64,000 nt of DNA, from NCBI GenBank assembly GCA_949128115.1, contig OX421963.1, positions 53,191,306 to 53,255,305 of the forward strand. Reading direction: 5' to 3'. The notes beneath the pieces were generated by a model. The model worked only from the letters and a program-made list of their open reading frames with translations, was not told the DNA's origin and did no database searches. Each line of letters starts with the position of its first letter. Within the stretch, counting starts at the first letter, position 1. Origin of the DNA: Anaspis maculata (lineage: Eukaryota > Arthropoda > Insecta > Coleoptera > Scraptiidae). A program made the position numbers and the translations under genes. Positions 20,811 to 33,500 of this stretch are shown piece by piece.

Positions 20811-23800
20811 TAAACTGCTGGACAACGAAGTTGTCGATATCGGAAAAATGGTCCCACTTTGAAGGTCAATATCTCTCGATTGCCGATTGCGATTTCCATT
20901 TTGTTTGTTGCGGTAACTAGCCTAATCTTTCCGTAACCTATCCTATAATAGTGAATGTTGAGAAATTTCATGTAAATTTTCTACAGTGTGATACGTGAAA
21001 TGGTGCAAAATTGCAACGGCTTCATCGTACCCCCATTTTTCAAAAATATATTTTTTCAATTTTCTAATACAAAAATCATGAAGTGTGGTGTCTTATGTCG
21101 AAATAGTTTTAGAATTTCTCGGATTTAAAGCCTAAAATTGAAGATATAAATTTGTATGTTGAATGCTGCAGATTTACGAAACTCAGGCATAGCACAAGCA
21201 CAAAATGTATAACGTCCAGGGGGGCTTTACTTCACTCGGACACTGAAGTTCCACATCGTTACCATGTTCAGGGGCTTAAATCTGCAAATAGAGCATGTTC
21301 CATATCTAAAATTCTGATGAAATTCTGACGAAATCCAACGTACGAAAAACAGGCAGGGACAACCACTTGAAAAAGTTGCCCCCTGCTTGGCCCCACACCA
21401 AATATTCGGGTTGTGTTGAGAATGAAATTGTCCTGGACTGTTGTACGAACAATCTTGCTCAATGTCAACATCCATTCATCAAAAGTGACTTAATCTCGCG
21501 TGGGAACAAGGCAAATCTGTAACATTCAAAATTAAAATTTATATCTCCGATGTTAGACTTCCAATCCGGATGATTTCAAAACCGTTTCGAGGTAAGACAC
21601 CAGACTTCATGATTTTTGTATTAGAATACATAAAAAAACAAGTGAGTATGCCTTCAGGTGCGTGAGTCTCAGTAGCGCATTTTCTCAAAGAGGCATATTG
21701 TGAACGTAAACAAATTTGGTTGAAGGAGAAACACCATTCCTTGCCCACTCTCTTCATTCGTAACTCATTGTGATATTTTGTTATCAGAATGGGGTACTTG
21801 CCAATGAAATAGATTTGAATGAAAATTCTTCCACTCATCAATATTTTTTTGTTTAAGGGCGGGAGCTGGGAGCGGCGACTAATCAACAGTAGTCTATTCT
21901 TTCCCATTTTTAGTCGGCTATCCATATAGCGAAAGAATTAGATCGCTATGTCTTCGGGTTTATGTTTTCCATTTATCTCTTACTTTGAGGGCAGCGTGTG
22001 AGGGTGGCAGCATTCGGCAAAGTAACTGTTGCACAGTTTGAGTTAGGAGTTTCTAAATGTTTAAGGAAATATGACAATAAGTGAAAATTGTGAAAGTTGA
22101 ATTTTTTTGTTTGGGGGCGGGAGCTGGAGGCGGCGATCAAAAGTGGCCTATCTGTTCCCATTTTTAGTCAGCTATCTATATAGCGGAACAATTAGATCGC
22201 TATGTCTTCAGGGTTATGTTTTACATTCATCTCTTACTTTGGGGGCGGCGTGTGGGAGCGGCAGAGTTTGGCAAAGAAATTCTTCCACAGTTTGAGTTGG
22301 AAGTTTCTGAATATTTGAGGTAACATTAAAATGTAAATCAGTGGAAATTATTGAAAGTTGCACTTTTTTTCTTTTGGGGGTGGAACCTAGGGTGGAAGTT
22401 GGAGGCGGCGCCATATCAAAAGTAGCCTATTCTTTCCCATTTTTAGTTAGCTATCCATATAGCGAAAGAATTAGATTGTTATGTCTTCGGGTTTATGTTT
22501 TTAATTCATCTTTCACTTTGATGGCAGCGTGTGGGGGCGGCAGCATTCGGCAAAGTAACTATTGCACAGTTTGAGTTGGGAGTTTCTAAATGTAAGGGAA
22601 ATATGACAATCAGTGAAAGTTGTGAAAGTTGCATTTTTTTTGTTTGGGGGCGGCAGCTGGAGGCGGCGGCGGCTAATTAAAAGTGGCCTATCTTTTTCCA
22701 ATTTCGGTCAGCTATCAATATAGTGAAAGAATTAGATCGCTATGTCTTCAGGTTCATGTTTTACATTTATCTCTCACTTTGGGGGCGGCGTGTGGGAGCG
22801 GCAGAGTTTGGCAAAGAAATTCTTGCACAGTTTGAGTCAAGAGTTTCTAAATGTTCGAGGTAACATTAATATGTAAATCAGTGGAAATTATTGAAAGTTG
22901 CACCTTTTTTTTTGGGGGTGGCGCCATATCAAAAGTAGCCTATTCTTTCCCATTTTTATCCATATAGCGAAAAACTTGGATCGCTATGTCTTCGGGTTCA
23001 TGTTTTTCATTTATCTCTTACTTTGGGGGCGGCGTGTGGGAGCGGCAGCGTTCGGCTGAGCAAATGTTGCACAATTTGAGTTGACAGTTCCTAAATGTTT
23101 AAGGGAACAGCTAAATCAGTAACATTAGTGAAAGTTGCACTTTTTATCGTTTGGGGGCGGAATCTGGGGGCGGCGACTAACCAAAAGTAGCCTATGCTTT
23201 CCCATTTTTAGTCAGCTATTTATATACCGAAAGAATCAGATCGCTATGTCTTCGGGTTCATGTTTTTCATTTTCAAGTGATTGGGGGCGGTTTTTAGCAG
23301 TTTTTTCATGTCGGCGGCGCATATTGAAGACGGAATGTTTCTTGGCCTACGTTTATAAGTAGCAACTATGTATTATTCAAAAAATGAGAACACTAGAGCA
23401 TCAGGTCTGGTAGAAAGTGCAGTATTATGTTATTTAAAGTTCATCGGGGGCGGTTTTCTCTATGTTGGCGGCGCAATATGGACATCCAATATAGCCTAGC
23501 CCTCCTTTGGGAGTGGCAGCTATGTAACAGCGAAAAAATTAGAAAGCTAGGTCGTCTAGTTTGGGAGGAGTTCGAGGAACGGACGGACGGACGGACGGAC
23601 GGACGGACGGACAAAGCGGTTGCAATAGCGATTTTCATCAAGATGGAAAATGCGCTAAAAATTCGACAAATGGGGTACGATGAAGTCGGTACAATTTTGC
23701 AGCATTTTACGTATCACCCTGTAGAAATTTTACATGAAGTTTCTCAACATTCACTTTTACAGGATAGATCATGAAAGCATTAGGCTAATCAACACAATAA

Positions 23801-23894
23801 ACAAAACAGAAATCGCATTTGGCAATCGGAAGTTATTAGTCTTCAAAGTCGAACCATTTTTCCGATACCGACAACTTCGTTGTCCAGCAGTTTA
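20811..23894. repeat. Palindrome (TAAACTGCTGGACAACG ends) split by HINE copy 4
   Basis: Outer ends AAACTGCTGGACAACGAAGT and its complement at 23874-23893. The left arm is about 20811-21160. The right arm lies in two pieces, about 21530-21641 and 23658-23894, separated by HINE copy 4. The middle (21160-21530) includes a smaller unpaired part. Non-coding. Confidence 0.8.
21642..23657 (-). mobile_element. HINE copy 4, divergent subfamily with 265-bp tandem units
   Basis: Read on the minus strand, the 5' end is AGCGCATTTTC (23656 downward), and the same 11 bases lie inverted at 21674-21684. This is a different sequence from copies 1-3 (AGCGCACTTC) but the same pairing. The (GGAC)8 array is at 23581-23612. 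The interior (about 22090-23340) holds about five ~265-bp units containing GGGGGCGGCGTGTGGGAGCG. The terminal hairpin is weak. Inserted into an A-rich spot of a palindrome arm. Confidence 0.7.
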
Positions 23895-23914
23895 TATTTG
23901 AGACTCTGTAGGTA

Positions 23915-24123
23915 CAGTTGGGAGCGAAATGATTCATACGGTATCGCTAGGAAGTCGGCTGGATTTCAGAAATGTTAGCTGCTTGGATCGTTCTTGAATG
24001 CCAGTTTTGATTAGAGATTGATCGTAATCAAATCTGGCATCCAAGAACGATCCAAGCACCTAACATGTCTGGAATCCAGCCGACTTCCTAGCGGTGCCGT
24101 ATGAATCACTTCGCTCCCAACTG
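23915..24123. mobile_element. Palindromic MITE, CAGTTGGGAGCGAA termini, copy 2
   Basis: 209 bp, TA-flanked (23913-23914, 24124-24125), very similar along its whole length to 8620-8828. Confidence 0.88.
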
Positions 24124-24281
24124 TACTCACCATGCATGGATGCTACCCACATAGAAAATTTCAAAGAAATCACACTGCTGCCGATATGTTTGTTTAATTT
24201 GATATGACTTGAATACACAAATTGCACGCACTCTGTAGAGAACAGAACCATTTCTAAGAACCAAAGACGGTTAAGGATATA

Positions 24282-25129
24282 CAGGGTGTTCCCGCTTTAA
24301 TGAACCAGACTTCAGTATGTGATAGGGAATCAAGAAATAAGTTGTCTTTCTCAAAAAAAAAATTCATAAATGCATAATAATTAGGAAAGGGGTCTTCAAA
24401 ATTGAACTAACTTGGAAAATCGGTTTTTCGCAACAATTCTTGAACCACCAAAACCAATTGCCATCAAATTTGGCATTCATGTTTTTCTGGCGCAGACCTA
24501 GCTGTGATCCATTAATAATAAATTCTCTTAATTCAATCCAGTGACGCAGTGAAAGAGGGGTTGACCGTTATTTTCTACGCCACTAGTGATTTCTCATGAT
24601 TGAGCACTCTTTAATTTTCGTTTAGTTTAAAGAAAAAAGTTGCTGTGGTAAAATTATGATTGAATACTTCATTCCCGAGATATTTGTGTTTAAACGTTCG
24701 AATAACACCAAAAAACCAAATCATAGAGCAACAAATTTTAATTTTGAAGCAAATTCTCATTTTTTGACAAAAAAATCTTATTTTAGGTCTATTGGTTAGA
24801 AGTCAAGTCTAAAAAAAGTTTGGAAAGAGTTTGGAGACACTGACAGACAACATCACTCCAAAAATGTTGTTAGTCATCTTGGGGTACCTCAAAATGGATA
24901 TATCCGTCTTCATCTCTAAACTTCTTTTTAGCGCGTTCCCAAAATTCCCCTTCTTGTTCGGTGGTGGGTCGGGAAAGTAAAAACGATTTTTCAAGTTGAA
25001 CTTTGGAACTCTGTACTTATCTCCATTATTATGCATTTTTTAAAATATATTTTCTCTAGAAAGTCTACTAGTTTTTCGATTCTTCATCACCTCCTGAAGT
25101 CAAGGCAGATTAAACCGGGGGACACGCTG
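24282..25129. mobile_element. CAGGGTG-type TA element (non-palindromic interior)
   Basis: The left end CAGGGTGTTCCCGCTTTAAT pairs with the right end complement CAGCGTGTCCCCCGGTTTAA. TA flanks both sides. The 848-bp interior is not palindromic and I recognise no coding sequence. Confidence 0.65.
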
Positions 25130-26384
25130 TATAGTGTCTATACCTATAGGTTCTTGTACAAATTCTTATCTAAAGTCAATAAGATTGTTCAGGATGGGTA
25201 AAGTAAGACGAGTGTCCAGAGATTTACATTCCCAGGTATTGATATGTTGATAAGATTTTGGGTATTGGAGCGGTCCGATATTGTACATAATATACCATTT
25301 ATACCTTGTTTATTTTTTGGGCTTTGAATTTTAATCATTACTAAATACTGATAGGTAGGTATTCATTTATACCTAGACAAGTGAATAGGTACCGAGGTAA
25401 GTACCTATAGATTTTGTTTTTTTCAGCAGGATGTTCCGTGTGAAGAAAATATTGCTTTCGGTGTTGGCAATTCAACATTTCTTGCAGTGCACCTTGTCAA
25501 CAAATGCTGTTATAAAAATTATGAGACCAGAACTAGTTCAAGAAGAAAGAAGCTGATCGAAAGCAACTGGAGTTAGGTCAGTTTGTCATATTTCCGCTTG
25601 AGAAAAAAATCTTTTCAAAATCAAGAAAAACTAAATTTAGATGTTTGCTCAAGGAATTATTTGTTATTTAACCACGAAGGATGGCACTGGCGTGGCAGCA
25701 AATATATCAAGAGTTTCGATAAAGTCATAGGGTTTCATTGTGGTAGGTGAGACAGCGGCAAACAGTGAATCGGTAAAAATTTGTTCTTTTTGGGTCTTTC
25801 GGGCAACATCTTTCCAATGTGGAGGAGCGAGCGGCGGCTTGCCGAATTCGAAAACAGTATGTGATTCAGGACACAACGCTATAACAGTTAGTAAATTTTC
25901 GACTCTCCGCGATCTTTTGCAAGGTAAACCCTATTTTAATGTATCGGTCGGCTGTACATGAAAAAATGAAATGTCATTATTTTGAAATGTCGATTAATAA
26001 AATGCAAGTCTAATGACGAATGTCGTCCTGGCGGCTGACGCCCCATACTCTCGTGGATTACAGCATCCAAATATCCATTTCCCTAGTGCAAAGTTTCGCA
26101 TCGCTTAAAAATGAATCAAACATATTATCCGGAAGTGATGTAGACTGGGAATTTGCAAATAAAAAACAATGTGCGTTGGCATAGTTGCCAGCAGCATCAT
26201 GTAGAGAAAACAATTCCAGATTATTTAATGATTAATATATATTTCTAGTGAAATTTGAATAATATGCAAATGTGCTTTGGTGAAAAGAAATCTAGATACC
26301 TACTTACTTGATGGGTACCAGGATAGTGATTGATAGTGCAAACTTTACAATTACTTTGTATAAGTATTAGACAATGGTATTGAA
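25130..26384. other. No gene recognised
   Basis: AT-rich single-copy-looking DNA. The 70-73 codon frames on both strands at 25664-25961 are mutual shadows with no family resemblance. Confidence 0.5.
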
Positions 26385-26506
26385 GTACGTTCAACCCTAG
26401 TGTGATTCGAGTTGGCTGGAAGTCTCGCCACTCGACGCTCTCGGAAAGAAGAAATTCGGGAAATCATAGCCCACTCGAATCACAATCACACTTAAGTTGA
26501 ACGTAC
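26385..26506. mobile_element. Short MITE, GTACGTTCAA termini
   Basis: 122 bp with inverted ends GTACGTTCAACCCTAGTGTG / CACACTTAAGTTGAACGTAC and an inner inverted block around GATTCGAGTTGGC and GCCCACTCGAATC. Confidence 0.75.
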
Positions 26507-26549
26507 CATAGTGATGTTTTTTGGGACTTAGTAATTTGCGATATCTATA

Positions 26550-27587
26550 CAGGTGTCCAGAAATCAATGCAACAAAATTTACAGGAAGGTGGACAATTGG
26601 AAAATAAGGAGACTCCCTTGAAAAAAATACTCTCGCAAACGTAATAACGGAGATACAGGCCTTCAAAGTTGGTTTTTTAAAACAGTTTTTTCTGCATAAC
26701 TTTTGAACCGTTAGGCCGCTTTTATTCAAACTTGAACCAAAGTTTACTCAAATAGGTCTCTATCGAACAATGATAACGCATTTCATCAAACATTTTTAGG
26801 GGCGAAGATAATAGGGGGTACGTTCCCCCTTTTTCCCCTATTTTTCACCTCCTGGAATATTTTTGGGAATTGTTGCAATTTTTGAATTCTACGTTCAATT
26901 TAGAGAAAAAAGTTACTCTTGCAAAATTTTGATTGAAGGCTTCATTTTTGAGGTATTTGGGTTTGAAACTTCGGAGAACATCTCAAAATCGCCACTTTTT
27001 AGGGCCCAATTTTTTTTTCTGAAAAGCTTCATGTTTCTCAGCAAAAATGGTAGTTTATCAACTTGAAGCACCTAGAAAACTTATTTCAGTTGAGGAATCT
27101 TGAGTTTTCTTGAATTTTAATTTTCAAGGCCTTGAAAGTGGTGTTTTCGAGATAATCTTTATCAAGATCGAAGTTTCAAACCCAAATATCTCGAAAATGG
27201 AGCCTTCAATCAAAATTTTGCAAAAGTGACTTTTTCCTCTAAATTAAACGTAAAATTCAAAAATTGCAACAATTTTCAAAAATATTTGAGGGGGTGAAAA
27301 ATAGGGGAAAAGGGGGAAAGGTACCCCCTATTATCTTCGCCCCTGAAGATGTTTGATCAAATGCGTTATCATTGTTCGATAGAAACCTATTTTAGTAAAC
27401 TTTGGTTCAAATTTGAATGAAATCGGCCTAACGGTACAAAGTTATGCAAAAAAAACTGTTTCGAAAAACCAACTTTGAAGGCCTGTATCTCCGTTATTAC
27501 GTTTGCGAGAGTATTTTCATCAAGGAAGTCCTCTTATTTTTCAATTGTCTACCTCCCTGTAAATTTTGTTGCATTCGGGACACCCTG
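26550..27587. mobile_element. CAGGGTG-type palindromic TA element
   Basis: 1038 bp. Ends CAGGTGTCCAGAAATCAATG / CATTCGGGACACCCTG, TA on both flanks (26548-26549, 27588-27589). Arms of about 510 bp meet near 27070. Resembles 53563-54590 in its middle (GGGGTACC / CCCCTATTTTTCACC blocks). Non-coding. Confidence 0.85.
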
Positions 27588-27589
27588 TA

Positions 27590-28187
27590 TCTACGTAATC
27601 GTATAGCCACGATCCACGAGAATTCAATATGATAAAGACAATACAAAAGATGAACGTTCTTGGTTTATTCGTGCTGAACAATCGATACAAAATGTATAAA
27701 ATATCCACTACAGGTTTCGTTTGACCGGATATTGTAATAAAACTTGGCACAAGTTACGCAATATTATTCCTAGTTTAGTGACAAATTCTCAAACATTCTT
27801 ATTCAGAAACATTTTGACGCGGATAACCTAGCGAACTTTTTAAGTAGATAATCGCCTGCCTAAGAATTCAACTGATTACCTTCAGTGATCTCTTTTATAA
27901 GTACTCGTTTTTTGCCGCTACGTCAAAAAATGTGACGTAAGTAGGTACTTATATGTCACGGGTCACTAAAAAAATGTTAGATATTTTTTTTACATTATGG
28001 AGAGTTTTTAATTTTTATACAGTTGCAGACAATTAATTTATCAAGAATAACTCAAGAAAGTTTTATTTCCTTCATTCTTGGGGTTGGCGATTCACAATGA
28101 AAGACACCGACCCTAACATACCATAATAATTATGAGTGAGAGGAAGGGATAGAGATAGATTTTTTCTTCCATAGTAGAAATGACATT
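27590..28187. other. No gene
   Basis: AT-rich filler with no supported feature. Confidence 0.4.
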
Positions 28188-28359
28188 GTATAGACAATAC
28201 AAATAGAAAAGACCAATGTCGTCGCGGATTTTTACGGTTGCGTAGAAACCAGGCGAGTCCATCAATCAAAACAGGTTGGCTGATTTTTGATGCCCCAATA
28301 TCCGTGACGACGGTGGTGATAACAATCATATGGTCTTCTCTATTTGTATTGTCTATACA
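28188..28359. mobile_element. Short MITE, TGTATAGACAATAC termini
   Basis: Inverted ends of about 29 bp (TGTATAGACAATACAAATAG and the complement ending at 28359), enclosing about 115 bp that pairs in part (ATCCGTGACGACG versus CGTCGCGGAT). Confidence 0.8.
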
Positions 28360-29079
28360 TCCAACGAAGCCTCCAATAAAATGTTGGAAGAAGTAACTTT
28401 TTCTTCTTATTTAAATGTAGAATTCAAAAATATGCAAAATTTCAAAACTAAAGGGAGTAAAAAATGGGGGGAGGGAGTTCCCCCATTATCTATCTACACT
28501 CTTAACAAATTTTGATGAAAGGCGATATTTATGCACTTTCTAAATCCAAAGTCCTCCTCATTTCTGATTGTCTATCAGCTCCCAAAATTAAAATATAATA
28601 AAAATTTGGTTGTAGGAGAAACATCATTCTTTGCCCACTCTCTTCAGTCGAAACTCATTGTGATTTTTTGTTATCAGAATGGGGTACTTGTCAATGAAAC
28701 AGATTTTAATGAAAATTCTTTCAATCATCAATATTTTTTTGTTTGGAGGCGGAAGCTGGGAGCAGCCACTAATCAACAGTAGCCTATTCTTTCCCATTTT
28801 TAGTCGGCTATCCATATAGCGAAAGAATTAGATCGTTATGTCTTCGGGTTTATGTTTTTCATTCATCTCTTACTTTAAGGGGCAGCGTGTGGGGGCGGCA
28901 GCATTCGGTAAAGTAACTGTTGCACAGTTTGAGTTGGGGGTTTCCGAATGTGTAAGGAAATATGACAAATCAGTGAAAATTATGGAAGTTGCATTTTTTG
29001 TTTGTTTGGGGGCGGGAGCTGAAGGCGGCGACTAATCAAAAGTGACCTATCTCTTCCCATGTTTAGTCATCTATACATA

Positions 29080-29988
29080 CAGGGTGTCCGTTTTTCGAGG
29101 CTAAGCATGGGTATCTCGCTTATCTTGAGAGATACAAAGTCGGTTAAATTAGGAAAAAGTTGTGCATTTTCATGACGATCAATAATCCAAAAAGAAATTT
29201 GACGTTTCAATTTTCGTTTTTGAGATATCGTAAAAAAACAGGAATCTGAATTTTTGTTTTAATTTTTTATTCAAAAAACGGTTGAAGGTGGCCTTGTCTA
29301 ATCTAGACATTGTCAGTGCACTTTTTCAAGGGGAATCCAAGGCTGCCAAAATCTTTATTTTAGCTTTTAAAGCAACCGAGATACGACATTCAACTTTTTT
29401 CTCTTATGGGCGCCATATTGGATTTTGATATTTTTGAATACGGTATTCTTTCCTGGTTAGAACAATGTGCCACATGTCATTGTTGAATAAATGTTTGTCA
29501 TTTATGTTGTTTTTTATTGTCGGTGCTAATTTTGTTTCCAAAGCACTCTTTGAAAAATAAAAAATAAATTTTTTGCTCTAAAGGATGAATTCAACAGTGG
29601 CATGTGACACATTGTTGTAACCAGAAAATAAAATTGTATTCAAAAATGTCAAAATCCAATATGGCGCCCATAAGAGAAAAAAAAGTTGAATGTCATATCT
29701 CGGTTGTTTGGGAAGCTAGAATGAGGATTTTGGCAACATTGAATTCCCCTTGAAAAAGTGACTTCACAATGTCTTGCTACCTTCTACCGTTTTTCAAATA
29801 AAAAATGAAAACAAAAATTACAAATTCTTGTTTTTCTCGATATCTCAAAAACTAAAACTGACAAGTCAAATATCTTCTTGGATCATTGATCGTCATGAAA
29901 ATTAGCAACTTTTTTCTAATTTAACCGACTCTGTATCTCTAAAGATAAGCGAGATACCCATGCTTAGCCTCGAAAAACGGACACCCTG
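29080..29988. mobile_element. CAGGGTG-type palindromic TA element inside HINE copy 5
   Basis: 909 bp. Ends CAGGGTGTCCGTTTTTCGAG / CTCGAAAAACGGACACCCTG, flanked by TA at 29078-29079 and 29989-29990. Arms pair nearly end to end, with the centre near 29535. Other tandem units of the HINE show the uninterrupted ATCCATATAGCG at this point. Confidence 0.88.
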
Positions 29989-30528
29989 TATAGCGAAATA
30001 ATTAGATCGCTAATCTTCAGGTTTATGTTTACATTTATCTCTTACTTTGGGGGCGGCGTGTGGGAGCGCCAGAGTTTGGCAAAGAAATTCTTGCACAGTT
30101 TGAGCTGGGAGTTTATCTATGTTTGAGGTAACATTAACATCCAAATCAGTGAAAATTGTTGGAAGTTGCACTTTTTCCCTTTGGGGGCGAAAGCTGGAGG
30201 CGGCGCTATATGAAAAGTAGCCTATACTTTCCCATTTTTATCAGCTATCCATATAGCGGAAGAATTAGATCGTTATGTCTTTGGGTTTGTGTTTTTCATT
30301 TATCTCTTACTTTAAGGGCAGCGTTTGGGGGCGGCAGCATTCGGCAAAGTAACTGCTACACAGTTTGAGTTGGGACTTTCTAAATGTTCAAGGCAATATG
30401 ACAATCAGTGAAAATTGTGAAAGTTGTTTTTTTTTGTTTGGGGGGGGGGGAGGCGGCGGTTAATCAAAAGTGGCCTATCTTTTCCCATTTTCAGTAAGCT
30501 ATCTATATAGCGGAAGAATAAGATCGCT

Positions 30529-33500
30529 ATGTCTTCAGGTTTACGTTTTACAATTATCTCTTGCTTTGGGGGCGGCGTGTGGGAGCGGCAGAGTTTGGCA
30601 AAGAAATTCTTGAACAAAGATTTTCAACTTGTGTTATGCTGTTTATATCTTAAGCCATCACTGGATATTTTGATTATTCTTGACTGTTTTCAGGAGGTTC
30701 TTGACACAGTAAGCAGAAAATATCCCAATGAAGCGATAATAGTGGGTGGTGATCTGAACTGCAGGGTAGGTGATAAGGGTTTTTTGCCTTCGGAAATTTT
30801 GTGCGACACTAATCTTTTTGAGCATCGTCGAAGCGCTGACATCATATGCAACACAAGAGGCGACTCCCTCCTTGAGTTCATGTACATAAATGCATTTACT
30901 GTCTTGAACGGTAGGACATCTTCAGATTTCCCAAGTAGGTTTACGTTTGTTGGTCCTCAGGGGAGTAGTGTGGTGGATTTGGTTTTCAGCAACAATTTGG
31001 CCTTGTCTATGGTGGATAACTTTCAAGTTATACAGAACATTTTCACTTCTGATCATTTTCCTGTCCATTTAACACTTAATCTCGCCTTGGAGTCGCATCT
31101 GGGACCTTTTGTCATGGACTCGGCCTCGGGAAAGGATAAGGCCTTCGAGTTGCTATGCTGGAAAGATGAATTTTCACTTGAGTATGGGGACTCGATGCGT
31201 TTTTCAAAGAACCTTTCGCCCATCTCATCTATAAATGCAGCATACAATAGATTCACTGAAAACATTCATAAGACCGCCGTTGCGCTGGGTATGAAAAAAA
31301 CATACATACCTTTGAAATCGAGAATCAAGCGAAATAAACCGTGGTTCGATTTTGACTGTCGCTCTGCTAAAGCTAAGGTTAAATCTTCGTTGAGGGCAGC
31401 CAGACGGGCTGGATTTGATCAGACCACCAGGAACGAGTATTGTGAATCTAAGAAATCGTACAATGGGTTGATAGCAGTTAAAAGGATAAATTTTGAAAGA
31501 TCTATAACTCTTAAATTAAGTAACTGTAAAAATTCCTGTGAGTTTTGGAGTACTGTGAAGGGATTACGTCCTTTTCAAACCTCTAGTACAATAGGCCTTG
31601 TGGAGTGGGTAACATTTTTTTCAACTATTCTTCCTGTCAGGGTTTTTGATAATAGTTTGTTCTATGGTGCCGGCCATCAAACCTTAGACGCGGAGATATC
31701 CCAGACGGAATTTTTTTCTGTTTTAGACCATTGTAAAGCCCGCAAAGCTCCGGGAAAGGACGAGATTTCGTACGAATTTATAAGGGGATTACCACAGAAC
31801 TGTTTATTTTACCTAATCAATTTATTTAACAAAATTCTGGATACTGAAACCATTCCCGACAGTTGGTCTGAGGTTGGAATGATAATGATTCATAAAAAGG
31901 GACCAAAGACAGATCCATTGAACTATCGAGGTATCGCATTGGTCAGTTGCCTCTGTAAACTATTCACTCAGATTATCAATAAGAGACTGACTGCTTGGGC
32001 TGAGACGGAGGGAGTGATCCCGGAGTGTCAATCAGGATTTAGAGCTGGTAGGGGCTGCATGGACAATATCTTCACGCTCATGTCTGTGATACAGATCCAC
32101 CTACGCCTCAAACGAAGAAAGGTATTTGCTGCCTTTGTAGATTTTCGTCGTGCATTCGACTCGATTGGTCACTCCCTCCTCTGGCAAAAGCTGTTTAGAC
32201 TGGGAGTCAGTTCAAAGCTGATAAGAATAATCAAGAAAATGTACGAGGGGGCAGTGTTTCGGGTCAGAGTTGACGGGCAATACTCGGACGGGATGGATAT
32301 TTCCGCGGGGGTTCTGCAGGGTGAAAGCCTTAGTCCTTTACTTTTCTCTTTGTTTCTCTCGGACCTCGAAGAGTTCTTCAGAGGGAACGGAGCTGTTGGC
32401 ATTAACGTCGACAACGTCGCGGATGTAGTGCTGCTGATGTTTGCGGATGACTTGGTCATTTTGGCTGACTCGATGCATGATCTGAACAAGAAGCTTGTCA
32501 TTTTAGGAAAATATTGCGCTGAAAACGACCTAACTGTTAACTTGGTCAAAACAAAAGTAGTTGTTTTTTCGAAAGGCTCAGTGACTAACCACTTTAAAAA
32601 CAAATTTTTCTACCAGGGGGATAATATTGAGACGGTGAATAGCTACACTTATCTCGGAGTGAACTTTACATCTTCCGGCATGTTTCTGGGAACAGCTCGA
32701 GCTGCTGTTGCCAAGACAAAGTCTGCCATTGGTTCAGTCATGTCACTATTTTATAAATCCAAGATCAACAGCTGGGACTCTAGAATGGCTCTCTACAACT
32801 CCATAGTCTTAAACTCGCTACTCTATTGTTCGCCCTTGTGGGCACTACAATATTCAGACTTGATCGAGGGGGTGCAGCTCACTTTTTTTAAACGCATTTT
32901 GTCACTTCCCATCAACACACCCGGCTATCTAGTTAGGTTGGAGACTGGATCGGTCAGATTGTCTTCAATGGTTTTCAAGCAGACACTAAATTGGCTCCGT
33001 AAAATTCTTCTTATGCCAGATAACAGATACCCTAAGCTATGTTTTGATAGGCTGTGCAGCCTTGTAAATGCAAATACTGATGTCAGGTATAACTGGGCCA
33101 TGCAAGTCAAAGCCATTTTCGAGAGACTAGATTTAGCAGACGTTTGGTCAAATATCAGTCCTGCGAGGCTTCAGTGCCATGCCCAGCTTGCCCTTGACAA
33201 GTTCAGGGACTGTCTGCACCAGAGCGACGTCAATGGTCTGACCATGTCAAGCTACGCCAATTTGTACAAAAATTTCCGTTTTAATTGTACTCCAGCGCAA
33301 TACTTGCATGCAAGAGAAAATTTTCATGTCACTAAGACCATAGCTCAGCTACGATTGTGTAGTGTCCATCACGTTTGTTTTTCGTTTGGGGGAAATTTTT
33401 ACAAGATCAGTTTTTCTGACACCTGCACCTTGTGTAATTTGCACGAGGCCGAGTCCTTGAACCACATATTCTTTAGGTGTCCTATCTTTGAGAGTCTACG

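Noticed and set aside
22090..23340. Regular spaced repeats that might suggest a CRISPR array
   Set aside because: Units are about 265 bp and diverged, with no short identical repeats and unique spacers; this is a eukaryotic element interior.
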